Shown here: piece by piece, positions 34,189-44,440 of the stretch
Numbering within the stretch: the first letter of the stretch is position 1
How the letters are laid out: each line of letters starts with the position of its first letter
Assembly (NCBI GenBank): GCA_963921825.1
Contig: OY997591.1
Location: 37,097,825 to 37,161,824, forward strand
DNA length: 64,000 nucleotides
Direction: 5' to 3'
From: Erodium maritimum
Lineage: Eukaryota; Streptophyta; Magnoliopsida; Geraniales; Geraniaceae
The notes under the pieces: generated by a model
Told to the model about the DNA's origin: nothing
Database searches by the model: none
What the model saw: only the letters and a program-made list of their open reading frames with translations
Translations under genes and position numbers: made by a program

Positions 34189-36848
34189 TGTAAGAACCGC
34201 TCCCGGTCAACGCAGGTCAAATCGGTGGAAAAACAGGAAAATTTAAAATTTTCGTACACACATCTAAATGAACCTAAAATTTACCCCGAGGGTCATATCG
34301 GACTTAAGTTGACCCCGGTATCGACCAAAATGAGTTCTGGGGGACTCAGGGCAACTTTTTGACCAATTCGGGAAGAGTTGACTTTTTGTAGTAAAAGTCA
34401 ACCGAGTGACGTTTTGGTCCGTTCGAGGCCCGTTTTTGATCCAAAAAGCTTAGTCGTCGTTACAGCGGTCTTAGTTGGGCCGTTTCCTTGTAGCCCGTGA
34501 AATTTCATAATTTCTTGGAAAATGAGCCCGTTCGGGGCCCGACGGCCGAATTTCGCGAATCTAACAGAAAAATATCTTCAAAGATATTTTGTAAAGAGGT
34601 GGGACCCACTTGCCACTTGTCACACAAGTGGTGGTGGTAGGTATTTTTGAACAAAACAAAAAGAAGAGTGTGATGGAGTGTTCGGCCACTTCAAAAAAAA
34701 AGAGAAAAAAGAAGAGAAAAAGGAGAGAGAAAGAAGATACAAGAAGGAGAGAAGGAAAAGGAAAAAAAGGGGAGAAAAAGTGTTAGAGTTTGTGGATTTC
34801 CCGACGATCCAACTTACGGATTGTCTCAACGGTTGTGGAATCGAGCTCCCGTCGTCATTCCCTATGGTGAGAACCTATTTGATTCTCGTTTTGGTACGTT
34901 TGAAAGTTAGGGTTTGTGTTTAAACGAGTTAAATATGGATGAGTTGAGGGTTCGTTGGCAACGTTTTGGGGCGAAAATGATCGGTTTCCGGTGACTGGAG
35001 GCTCGGGGGAGCTCCGGCTACCGTGGGTGGTGTCTGGCCGGAGCTGGGACCGGCCACCACTGTGGTGAACCGGTCCAGCCACCCACGGGTTATGGTGGCC
35101 GGGTGGGGCACACGTGTCGGGTTTCTGGATTTCGTGTTCGAGTGGTTTTGGACGATCCCCGAATCGATATTTCACACCCGGAACGAATTATGGAATTAAA
35201 TTGCGAAAGTTTGAAATTTCGGGTTTAGAAACTTTAAACGCGAATTAAATCGCTCGGAAGTCGGAAATTGATTCCGTCGATTGCATTGGAACCCTTGAAT
35301 TATTCTAAGATCGTAGAAACGAAAACGGGAATTTTCGGAGCCCCAGAAGGGCGTTTACAAATCCCGGGAAGATTCGCCGAGCCGGGCGAATCGGGCCTTT
35401 CCGGGCCCGTTGTTGACAATGTCGAGTAATTGGGAAGTTTGGGAGTGATCGACATTACCGGGGTTGCTTTTGGGCATCTAATTCTTTAAAATTCAGCTTT
35501 TCCTGCGAACTTAAAAAGTGTTTTAATTGTGTTCTTGTTAGATCGTGCCGCCGACCGCGGAAAGGGGAGGCTAGGCGAGTGATCGCGAGCGCGCCGAAGC
35601 TTGGGCGTGGACTTTTGGGAAAGCGTTACGAGTTAGGGAAAAGTAGCCGGATCTCGGCCTTGACTATGGAAAGTTAACAGTAGAAATGAATGTGACACTT
35701 AGTGGTGTCGTAGGATACGTGAACGTATCGAACAATAGAAATGCTTGTGACACTTAGTAGTGTCGTAGGATAAGTGAACATATCGAACAATAGAAATACT
35801 GGTGGCTTTTGGTTGTGCCCGTAGGTTAAGTAACTTGTTGTGTTTATGAGGGTGGTCATGTGTACCTTTGGGGTGTTGAACCCGTATGTTACTGTTTGTG
35901 TGTCGTGGGTGGGCATGTGTGCCTGTGGGGTGTTAAACCTGTATTGTTGCTGACTGACCTGCCGAGGGGTAGTGAGTCGTATATTATTGTCGCTAATTGT
36001 TGAACCTTGGGTGATGACTGTGATTGCGTGGAGGTTGGGGCCCGCCTGACAGAAAAGGGGTCCTGGGGTCGCGCGCGTGGGGGTTGGCTAGCCTTCTGAC
36101 TAACCATCGGTAAAGTTGAGCATTCTTCTGCGATGAAGGGTGGCTCCCCTTCCGAATAGCTATCGGAAAAGTATTGCTGTATATGTCGCGAACAGGTCAA
36201 CCGCCTGGCCCGACTGCGTGTCGGGGAAAGTTGCGTGGGGCAGGCTCAAGCCCAACTGGTTAGCAACCGGCACTGAGTAGCTGTAGTGCGATCCTTTGTG
36301 ATCTTGATTGTTGTATGTGATCCTTTGTGATCTTGGGTGTTGCGTGGTTATTATTTGCGTTTTGGGTTGAGGTCGTAACCGTTGTGTCGGGTCTACATTA
36401 CGCGTCCGGGTTTTTGTTGGTTGGGAAAGTTTAGTAGGCGTTTTGCGTGACCGTCAGTCTAATTTGAGTTTGGGATAGTAGTCCCCGGTGTTTTGTTTGT
36501 TGTTGGTGTTCCCTTCATTTCTACTAGTATGCCATAGTCAATCTGGTATCCGTGGTGGTGAGCGAAACGCTCACCCCTAGCTACTTTTCCTACAGGTACT
36601 GGTCGTGAGGCGGACTAGGGGAACTCTCGAAGCTTGAAGAGCTGGGAGCGGGAGTCCGGGTTTTTGGGAGTTTAGCGACGTACGCTTTGGTTTTTGTCCG
36701 ATGTTTTGGACTTATTTTCAGTTGTAAAATATTGTTTTGATTAACTCAAAGTGGTGATTTTAAGCGGTTTATTAAAATGTTTGAAAACTGTTTTATTATT
36801 TCACCGTTTGCGTTCCGGGTTCGGTCCTGCCGAATTCGGGGCGTCAAA
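34189..36848 (+). repeat. 3' LTR of element D, about 2660 bp
   Basis: Partner of 26089-28786, close in sequence with scattered substitutions and the indels noted there. Its last bases are mutated (GGCGTCAAA), so the end is uncertain by about three bases. Confidence 0.88.
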
Positions 36849-37607
36849 CTAATGATGCTACCAAATTGATGATCTCTTTTTCAAAGAAGTAGTGTGTTTG
36901 CATGGATTGCCATGGACAATTGTATCAGATCGTGATACCAAATTTCTAGCCCATTTTTGGAAAACTTTATGGATAAAATTGGGAACAAAGCTGCTCTTCT
37001 AAACTACATGTCATCCACAAACAGATGGCCAAACTGAGGTAGTAAATCGGACTCTTTCAACATTGTTGAGAGCCACGGTGGGTAAGAATTTTAAACATTG
37101 GTTGTCTTGTTTACCATTTATTGAGTTTGCGTACAATCATGCCAAACACTCTGCTACTAAATTCTCTCCTTTTGAAATTGTTTATGGCTTTAACCCTACT
37201 ACTCCTTTAGATCTTGTATCTTTGCCTCAAGGTGTTATTTCTAGTGAAGGAGAAACTAGAGCATATTTTATCAAGAATCTCCATTAAAAGGTCAAAGAAA
37301 ATTAGGAGAAAAGGACCGAGAAATACAAGCAACAAGTTGATAAGCATCGAAAAGATATCAGTTTTGAACCAGGAGACTTGGTATGGGTACACATGATAAA
37401 GGAAAGGTTCCCAAATAAGAGAAAATCCAAGCTCTCACCAAGAGGAGATGGACCATTTCGAGTGTTAGAGAAAATCAACAACAACGCTTACAAGCTTGAG
37501 CTTCCTGGGGAGTTAAACATTTCTCCTACTTTCAATATTACTGATTTGGCTCCATATCATGCAGATGAATCAGTTTTGAGGTCAGAACCTTGTCAAGAGG
37601 GAGGGGA
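36849..37607 (+). pseudogene. Integrase of CRM-like element, part 2
   Basis: Resumes with [13 protein letters not shown], then after a frameshift [23 protein letters not shown] (second catalytic Asp) and [16 protein letters not shown] (catalytic Glu region intact). Next come [43 protein letters not shown] and FNITDLAPYHADESV. Stops occur near 37003, 37286 and 37303. The polypurine tract AGAGGGAGGGGA (37596-37607) is still read as codons, so the frame runs into the 3' LTR without a stop. Confidence 0.88.
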
Positions 37608-37974
37608 TGATGAGGACATCGAAGCTATCACCAACATTCCTATTATGCGACTAGCACCAGACATCGAAGCTATCAGTACCTTGTCCGACCCCGAAGAAGA
37701 AGCTATCAGCAACGTTCCTATTATGCGATCAGTACCAAGGAAAAGATCGGGAACTAAAGAATTACATGAAGAATTCAACAAGAAAGTGGAGAATTTAATA
37801 GAGCATGAGGAACTCCAAGGAAACGTGATCACCAAGGCAAATCAAGAAGACATTCAAGAACAATTCAAGACCTCAACAAATCTGTTTTTTCCTCTACTTC
37901 AAGGAATTAATGAAGCCAACTTATTCATCATTTCCAAAGGAGATTCAGCCCCGCAAACTACTCATGAACATTAA
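37608..37974 (+). CDS. LTR-encoded C-terminal tail of CRM-like Pol
   Basis: The last about 122 residues of the open frame beginning at 37378 lie inside the 3' LTR and end with TAA at 37972-37974. They contain repeated segments (EAITNIPIMRLAPD, EAISNVPIMRSVPR) and a basic patch KKRSGT-like after the second. CRM-clade elements are known to carry a C-terminal CR motif partly encoded by the LTR, proposed to direct insertion to centromeres. Homology to that motif is inferred from position, not shown. Confidence 0.6.
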
Positions 37975-38238
37975 ATAGCCAAGGTATGCATTTCAATTCA
38001 GATTATTAATGAGTTACTTTTTCTGTTTTGCAGATTCCAATCATTTAGTTTATCAAGAGTCATTTAGCATTAATTAGATTCAAATGTAATCAGTTTTAGA
38101 CCCTTGAAGGTCACTTGGTGCTGGACTATTTAATAAAGTCCCTTCTCAGCATGTATTATCCAAGTTTTATGAAATAAAAATTCGAGTTTTCTTCTGGGAA
38201 GAATCTATCACATTCAACCTTCTTGTGTGCGAACCCTT

Positions 38239-38422
38239 TTTTTTTTATCAGCAATTTATAAAATTTTATAGACCATTTTTTCGAAATGAAAATAATGGCC
38301 AAGGGATGCACCCTCCATGTACCGGTTACAGTTACAAATTGTACCCAAAAACCAACCAGTGCCCAATTACCCAGCACTACCAACCATTGTTCCAAAACCC
38401 AGCCTATACTTGTCCCCCAAGT
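38239..38422 (-). mobile_element. Short poly(A) retroposon (SINE-like or truncated LINE)
   Basis: 184 bp absent from the 5' LTR and flanked by the perfect 16-bp duplication TTGTGTGCGAACCCTT (38223-38238 and 38423-38438). On the - strand it ends with GCTGATAAAAAAAAA. A long duplication plus an A-tail marks LINE-machinery retroposition. I saw no clear RNA polymerase III A and B boxes, so a truncated LINE or processed transcript is as likely as a SINE. Confidence 0.85.
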
Positions 38423-38653
38423 TTGTGTGCGAACCCTTGAAATTGTTTGTTCGACTTATCACAGACTTTCCATAATCTGTGTGGCGTCATTCAATCCATC
38501 ATCTATCCTCCTAGTTACTTTGATTCTTTAAAAAGTGTTGTACGACCAGTTGAAGCAATCTCCATCATCGAATCCATCTTCATCCATTGGAACCTTAGAA
38601 AGTGTTGTACGACCAGCTAAGGTTCTCCATCCTACCACCACGTTCCTGTATCA

Positions 38654-39985
38654 AAAAGGCCATTGAAGATGTGTTGACTAACACACAACATAGATTGTGC
38701 ATGTTGCATATCATTCAAAAGTTGAATGCAAAGTTTTGGTCATGTGTATATAATTGTTTCATTTCTAGAACATGATTGTTTCATCTCGGTGTATTAAATG
38801 TTTCATTTCAAAATGTTAAGTATACAACATTATGTTGTACTTTCTTTTTCTAACAATTAATGTTTATATGAAGGTACCAATAATATTGTTGAGCGATATT
38901 GATTTTTTCAGCCCACTCCAAGGACTAGTGTGGTCTGACAGCTTAAACATACCTAATTTCGAAGAAAAATGGCACAAAATTCTTTCAGATTGGGCTCGTG
39001 GGTATGTACAATCTTTGCTACTCGTGGATTCCAACTTACTTTAAGGACACAATGATGGGACTTCCAGTGAGAACAACCCGGCGTTTGGGAAGTCAAAAAT
39101 GTGTTTATAGGAAGCAGAAGCGTAGGAGGCAACAACTGGTCCAGTTCATATGGTGGTCTGGTACTATTTGGGCAATCACATGCATGAACACACAAAAGCA
39201 GTTATGGAATCTGTAATGTGCACTCCAAAATGGTTACGTGATGCACCGACTGAATTAGAAGAACATGCTTGGGAGGTGTACTCATGTCTAATCTTCAAGT
39301 GTGTTCAGAAGGATATTGACTGTGCGATATGTGCATGTGACATCTTGCATGTATTACCAGCATAGGAATACCACATAGCCGATAAAATGGGAATGAATTT
39401 TTAGACATTATTGGATCTGGAAAGCAATCATTGTACTTACACATGGAAGAGGTTCGAATGCTACTGCAAAATGTGCATACACACTCAATGTACTACAAAC
39501 ATCATGGGTGTCGAAAATACCACCCATCTTGATCAACTCAGTATGTTGTTGAGATCCAAAAATGAAGCCTATTTTTCCATTAGATGTTGCTACTTATACA
39601 AAATCCAACCAACTAATACATGATATTTGGATACTATTTCAAAATCTGATCGGAAAAACAAGTGAAGATATAGAGAACCAGAACATGATATATGACACTT
39701 TAGAGAATTTGAACTCTGATGTGTCATCTAAAGATACACATTAGGCATGGCAGAGTAAAATATGTGTGATTGAAGAACTATCGGTCTTACCATGCCGGAA
39801 TAACTTCTTGTGAAATTTTCAAATGTCTCACGTATAAAGGGTACAAGTAGGTTGAACCCGATAAGGAAGATTGTATGTAACAAGAAGAAAAGAGTGAAGA
39901 ATAAATACGGGTTGTGTGGGAAAATTGATTGGCATGACAAAAGAACCTACCCATTAAAGGATACTCTTGGATGATCCAAACAGTT
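38654..39985 (+). pseudogene. FAR1/FRS-like transposase pseudogene, part 3
   Basis: Continues the frame left at 17931 with AIEDVLTNTQHRLCMLHIIQKLNAKFW. After about 150 bp of non-coding (intron or insertion) sequence, FEEKWHKILSDWA (38958), the SWIPTYFKDTMMGLPVRTT segment and the AWEVYSCLIFKCVQKDI segment follow. A SWIM-like zinc finger comes next (NHCTYTWKRFECYCKMCIHT, about 39420-39480), then a C-terminal knuckle-like end (YGLCGKIDWHDKRTYPLK, near 39900-39960). Several frameshifts and stops. The order matches FAR1-family proteins throughout. Confidence 0.82.
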
Positions 39986-40400
39986 TTGCAATATATTTCT
40001 AATAGGTAATAAGCCGTGTTTTGTATTGAATCATTCTTGATGTTAAATTGTAATGTATATATCATTAATTAATAAAAGTTGTTTCACTTAAGTTATTATG
40101 TTACATGGAGGTACCTTTGTTCTTCATTTAAGTGGTATGTGGAATTTGTAGTATGACACATGAAACATATCACAACGTTTCATGTGTTTCCGAAAATTGT
40201 TTCATTTCACAACCCATAATGTATTATTTGGACACTGAGAGTATATGGACACATTTCAAATTGATATGTGGTTTCAAATGAGGATCTGTATGTATGTATG
40301 TATATTCTCATTATTTTACACAACTTGCTTGTCATAACATGTTTCATGGGTAGCATGATAGTTGAAGTAATACATGGACACAATTGAAACACAATTATGA
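39986..40400 (+). other. AT-rich flank with a repeated segment, no gene
   Basis: No coding signal. About 300 bp (40130-40440) resembles 41310-41560, including TTTCATTTCACAACCCA, CATGGGTAGCATG and GACACAATTGAAA. The LINE-like insert therefore lies between two copies of the same AT-rich sequence. Confidence 0.6.
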
Positions 40401-41303
40401 TTTCAGGTGAAAGTTTTCATTCTTTACAACCCACGGTTGGCGTCTCTGGTGAGCTTTCTCGGAAGAACTTCTTCTCCGACAAGTCCTCAGTTCTGCGTTT
40501 ATTGCAGCCGCAAATCTCGGGAGTGAATCACGTTCAGATTTGCATTTCATTGGAGCCGCAAATCGTGGTTGATTTGAATTCGAATTTAGAAAGTGGATTT
40601 GTTGCAATTTGCAGTGATCGCAGTGATCGCAATTTTGATTCGGCAGATGCGTGCGGAGAAGAGGTCCAACCAGTATTTTCTTCTGGGCTTATTCATGTGG
40701 CTGGAGCTGGGCCTGTGACGCAGGCCTTCGGGCCTGAGGCATTAGGGCCAGCACCAAGCCATGTGCAAACTGGTCTAAACGATGCATCTTACGTCCGTCC
40801 TCTTGCATCGTGTTCTGATTTGGTGACGACTGTTCTCCCCAATTCGGACTCTCGGGTTTCACCGACTCCCTATCCTTTGTCTTGTTTCGATTAAGACTTT
40901 CCGGTGTGGTCGCCCGAAACAATACAAAAGGATAAAAGGAAAAGAAAGAAGAAACCTCAGCAGCCTTTTCGAGTGACAACTCGTTCACTCTGTATGAGTG
41001 ATCATGATAAGCTCGAGGCTCAACGTAAAAACGAGGCTTGGAGACACTTTAAAGCTACAGGGACTATGCTACAGATAGAGTTCAAGAACGAAGTTCCTCC
41101 TTCTATTGATTAGCATTTTCTTTGTAATTGATTGTTGTTTCCTTTCTTCGTTTGTTTTTTTTCGTTTTTTAGGAAAATTCTCTTACCGTTGTAGTAGAGT
41201 CTCTTTTGCAGGTATTTGGGATAGCTTTTTAGCGGTTCTCAGGCTTTGTAATTCTCTTTTTTTCAAAGCCTATCAATAAATCATCATTTATCAAAAAAAC
41301 AAT
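40401..41303 (+). mobile_element. Probable LINE-derived fragment: ORF end, 3' UTR and A-tail
   Basis: Open frame from 40397 to a TAA at 40892-40894, continuing after the stop as DFPVWSPETIQKDKRKRKKK... to SID-stop at about 41113. The basic KDKRKRKKKPQQPF stretch and the end LEAQRKNEAWRHFKATGTML resemble ORF1 C-termini of plant L1-type elements; this is from memory of the family. A T-rich 3' UTR with CAATAAATCATC and an A-tail (41295-41302) follows. No endonuclease or RT is present. I found no clean target duplication, so the left edge is approximate. Confidence 0.5.
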
Positions 41304-41749
41304 GCATTAAAATAATCTACATATGGTCCATGTAACATATCACAAGGATTCATGTCTACAATGAAACTGTTTCATTTCACAACCCACGATGTATCATGTG
41401 TTATCTGTAATTATGCATGGACACATGCATTTTTCTTGCCATAACCGTGTTCCATGGGTAGCATGGCAGTTAAATAGAAAATATTTAGACACAATTGAAA
41501 TGTAATTATGATTTCATATGAAAGTTTTCCTTTTTTACAAGTACTTTCATGTATCATTTCCAAACCCATAACAATGGTGCATGCGACATTGCATTTTAAG
41601 TGATAACAAAAGTAAAATTGTTTGAGATCAAAACTGAAACTTTGTCACGTGAATCAATAGGTTGTTTAACATATGAAACAAAAATCTTCTAAATATTGTC
41701 CCTGAAATATTATGTCATGCTAAAATATACAAGGAGGTACATTGTTCCA
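41304..41749. other. AT-rich flank, no gene
   Basis: Contains the second copy of the segment repeated at 40130-40440. Nothing else was recognised. Confidence 0.6.
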
Positions 41750-41834
41750 TTTTTTGATCAGCAAAGACTTGAATTAAAAAACCTCTTCTGAGGTAGAAGA
41801 GATTACAGATACAAAAAATTCAATCAAGCTAAAG
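41750..41834 (-). mobile_element. LINE 3' end with A-tail (part of split LINE)
   Basis: On the - strand the sequence ends ACCTCAGAAGAGGTTTTTTA...TTTGCTGATCAAAAAA, a typical plant LINE 3' UTR and tail. The right edge is the TAAAG target of the next solo LTR. The LINE continues at 46365 and 51586. Confidence 0.7.
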
Positions 41835-42519
41835 TGTCACGCCCCAATTTCAGTAAACCGAACTCGGGACGCGAACATTTAAAATCAGAAAACATTTGAA
41901 ACTTGTTTTGAATAAACACTTTAAAATCTCCATTTAGTTAATCAAAATAATATTTACAGCTCAAAAACGTCCCAACAGGTGGACAAAATACAAGGTATCC
42001 GTCACTAGACTCAAAAGATAAAACCCAGAATCCCGCTCCTAGCTCTACAAGCTTCAGAAGCTCACCTAGTCCAACTTGCGACCGGTACCTGTAGGAAAAG
42101 CAGCTAGGGGTGAGCGTTCGCTCACCACCACGGATAACAGACTGACTACGGCATAATTAGCAGACAATGCCGGTAACACCAACAATAAACTCAACACCGG
42201 GGAACACTATCCCCAACCCAAGTTCATCGGCATAATTAGCAGACAAAGCCTGTAACACCAAAACCAAACCCAACACCGGGAATACAATCCCCAAACTAAA
42301 GTACTCAACTGACACACAACCCGTTACCTTATTCAACAGACTCAACACTCGGACTCGTAATGTAAACCCGACACAACTATCGACGACCTACTCCAAGGAC
42401 ACGACAGAAAGCTACGCAACACCAAACAAGATCACAAAGGATCACACACCAAACAAGATCACAAAGGATCGCAAACCAGCTGCTCAGTAACCTCCCTCAC
42501 GCCCAGTTATCAATCTCAA

Positions 42520-43127
42520 TCAGGTCAAGGATCGACCTATCGCAATTCCTCGACACGAAGTCGGATCAGGCTGTCGACCTATCGCAGTTCATCGACACAA
42601 AGTCGGATCAGGTTGTCGACCTATCGCAGTTCATCGACACAAAGTCGGATCAGGCTGTCGACCTATCACACTCACAACCCCAAACAACACACGCGCGGCC
42701 TGGACCCCTTGTGGTCGGGCGGGCCCCCTACCCCGTCTGAACATGCAGACGCGTGTGCTCGTGGACCCCCGTTTCATGAAGCGGGCCCCCAACCTCAGGT
42801 AAACACAATCACAATCACAAACAAAATTTAACAAACAACAACAATACAAGTTCAGCACTCCACATGCACTTATGGCCATCCAAGACACCAACCTTAAAAC
42901 ACGGACTCAACAACCCTACGGGCACTCACGGCCTCTCAAAACCACCCACAGTAACTCACGGGCTCAACAACCCCACAGGCACTCAAGGCCTCCCAAGACA
43001 CACCAATGGTAAAGACCCGGGTTCAACAACCCCACATGCACTCACGGCCTCCTAAGACACACCAACAGTCAAACACGGGCTCTCATGGCCACCCAAGACT
43101 CAACAGTCAAACACGGGCTCTCATGGC
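42520..43127. repeat. LTR tandem arrays
   Basis: Three to four units of the 50-bp repeat (CGACACAAAGTCGGATCAGG, 42520-42665), then about six units of the main array (42860-43127), in which the small solo LTR landed. A few more units lie at 44446-44525 beyond the insertion. Confidence 0.85.
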
Positions 43128-43132
43128 CACCC

Positions 43133-44440
43133 TGTTGGGTCTCGAGGTATGGTTGGAGATGAACCAACTCGCAGCGGAAAATCAATGAAAACCAAGAGAC
43201 GATTAAACCATGAAACAACTAACAAAGAATGGATTCAAAAGAGAAAAATTCAGCACTATTTCTTACCAAAACAAGAACACCGGTTAACGAATGATTGGCT
43301 TGAGTCTCCAAGACGCCTACGTATCCACATGGGAATCAAAGTCACGTAGTTCTTCTCTTTGAGGACTCAAGAACACAAAAATGGAGGTGGGAACTTGCCA
43401 AACCCGAAATTGCAAGGGAAGGGGGAGAGAAGTTGTGTTTCCTATTCTTGTCTAGTGTTTGTTATGTTGAAAAAAGATGACTTAAACATAACAAAACCCA
43501 TACTTGTCCAACTAAAGGCATGGGACAAGTATGGTGTCAAGTAAGGTGTAAATAGGACAAAGTATGGCAAGACAAGATTGGGTTAGGTGGTGAATCACCA
43601 ACACCTTAATCCTTGTCTTAGTATTGCCTGACACTACATAACGAGACTTTAGTATTGCCTGACACTGCATAACGAATCGACCCTGTCGATTCTAACCTTT
43701 CTGTCGTCCCTGTCATTATCATTTTATCTCTGATATCTTGATTGAGATAAGACATAGAGACGTCATCCTTATTATTCTCAATCACCGTTCCTTGATATGT
43801 GAGATGACTGAAGATATGATACCCAGTATCATGTGCATGGCCATGCTATTCTTTCAGTCACTCTCGATCAAGCGGCCGAGAACCGATATCTTTCCCATAC
43901 CTCAGTATGAGGGATAAATCCCTTAGCCGCCTTTCGTGTCACTCATGTAGCCCGTCCCCAAGCCAATCCTGGCCGTTATGGAAGCCCTGTTACGGACAAC
44001 GTTAGGCTCAGGTCAAACTCAGTTGTTGACTACATAACGATCACAAAGACTTTTTGGTCTAAGGATACATGACAAGCTACGACACTGAATATGTTCATGA
44101 CTTAATCTATGGCACATATTCAGGGCGGGTCGTCCAATATCATGTCCCACATGATATCTATGATCAGACTCCGGAATCCTATTCTAATGACTAACAGAAC
44201 GTAAGCCATAAAGAGCCATCTTTCATACTAGTCGCTTCTAGTGAAGCTTTGTTGACTAGGGACCCATCGAGTGTGATCTATCTCGATCTATGGTTCTATT
44301 CGCATGGTGGGCACAGATTAGAGCACACATCGATATATTACTCCAACACATAAGTAATATAAAGCCGCTTTAATTTTATTGGTAACGATGATATATACAT
44401 TTGGACATTTAGGATTGAGCTACGGGCACTAAGACTAACA
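43133..44440 (+). mobile_element. Solo LTR of an unrelated family, 1308 bp
   Basis: Starts TGTTGGGTCT and ends AGACTAACA (near-inverted termini), flanked by the duplication CACCC (43128-43132 and 44441-44445). It interrupts a CATGGCCACCCAAGACACA unit of the surrounding array, which reads on normally at 44441. No internal sequence is present to classify it; the terminal TGTTGG type is frequent in Ty1/copia. The strand is assigned arbitrarily. Confidence 0.9.

Larger units (their letters stand above)
26089..36848 (+). mobile_element. Element D: Ty3/gypsy Tekay-type retrotransposon, all regions recognisable
   Basis: An element of about 10.8 kb with two long LTRs (26089-28786 and 34189-36848), PBS, gag, protease, RT, degraded RNase H, integrase, chromodomain-like tail and polypurine tract in canonical order. 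The target duplication is imperfect: ATAAT before the element and CTAAT after it. The 3' terminus reads GGCGTCAAA where GGCGTGACA is expected, so the right edge is set by restoring the integrase frame (TNDATKLM). Stops, frameshifts and small deletions run throughout, so it is not autonomous. Confidence 0.9.
17932..38653 (+). mobile_element. CRM-like Ty3/gypsy retrotransposon with nested insertions
   Basis: A Ty3/gypsy element on the + strand with LTRs TGATGAGGAC...CTGTATCA and target duplication AAAAG (17927-17931 and 38654-38658), inserted in the transposase pseudogene. Order: 5' LTR, PBS, gag, protease, RT, RNase H, integrase, C-terminal tail running into the 3' LTR. About 14.2 kb of its 20.7 kb is later insertions: a solo LTR (22242-25733), element D (26089-36848) and a small retroposon (38239-38422). 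The tail that reads through the polypurine tract into the LTR, together with FNITDLAPYH and QEGGDDED, resembles the CRM (centromeric) chromovirus clade. The clade call is inference. Confidence 0.9.
37608..38653 (+). repeat. 3' LTR of CRM-like element, 1046 bp
   Basis: Pairs with 17932-18777. The extra 200 bp is the retroposon and its target duplication at 38223-38438. The two LTRs otherwise look alike with scattered substitutions. Confidence 0.95.

Noticed and set aside
37378-37607. Independent host gene on the + strand
   Set aside because: The sequence is the integrase C-terminus (GDGPFRVLEKI, FNITDLAPYH) of the CRM-like element.
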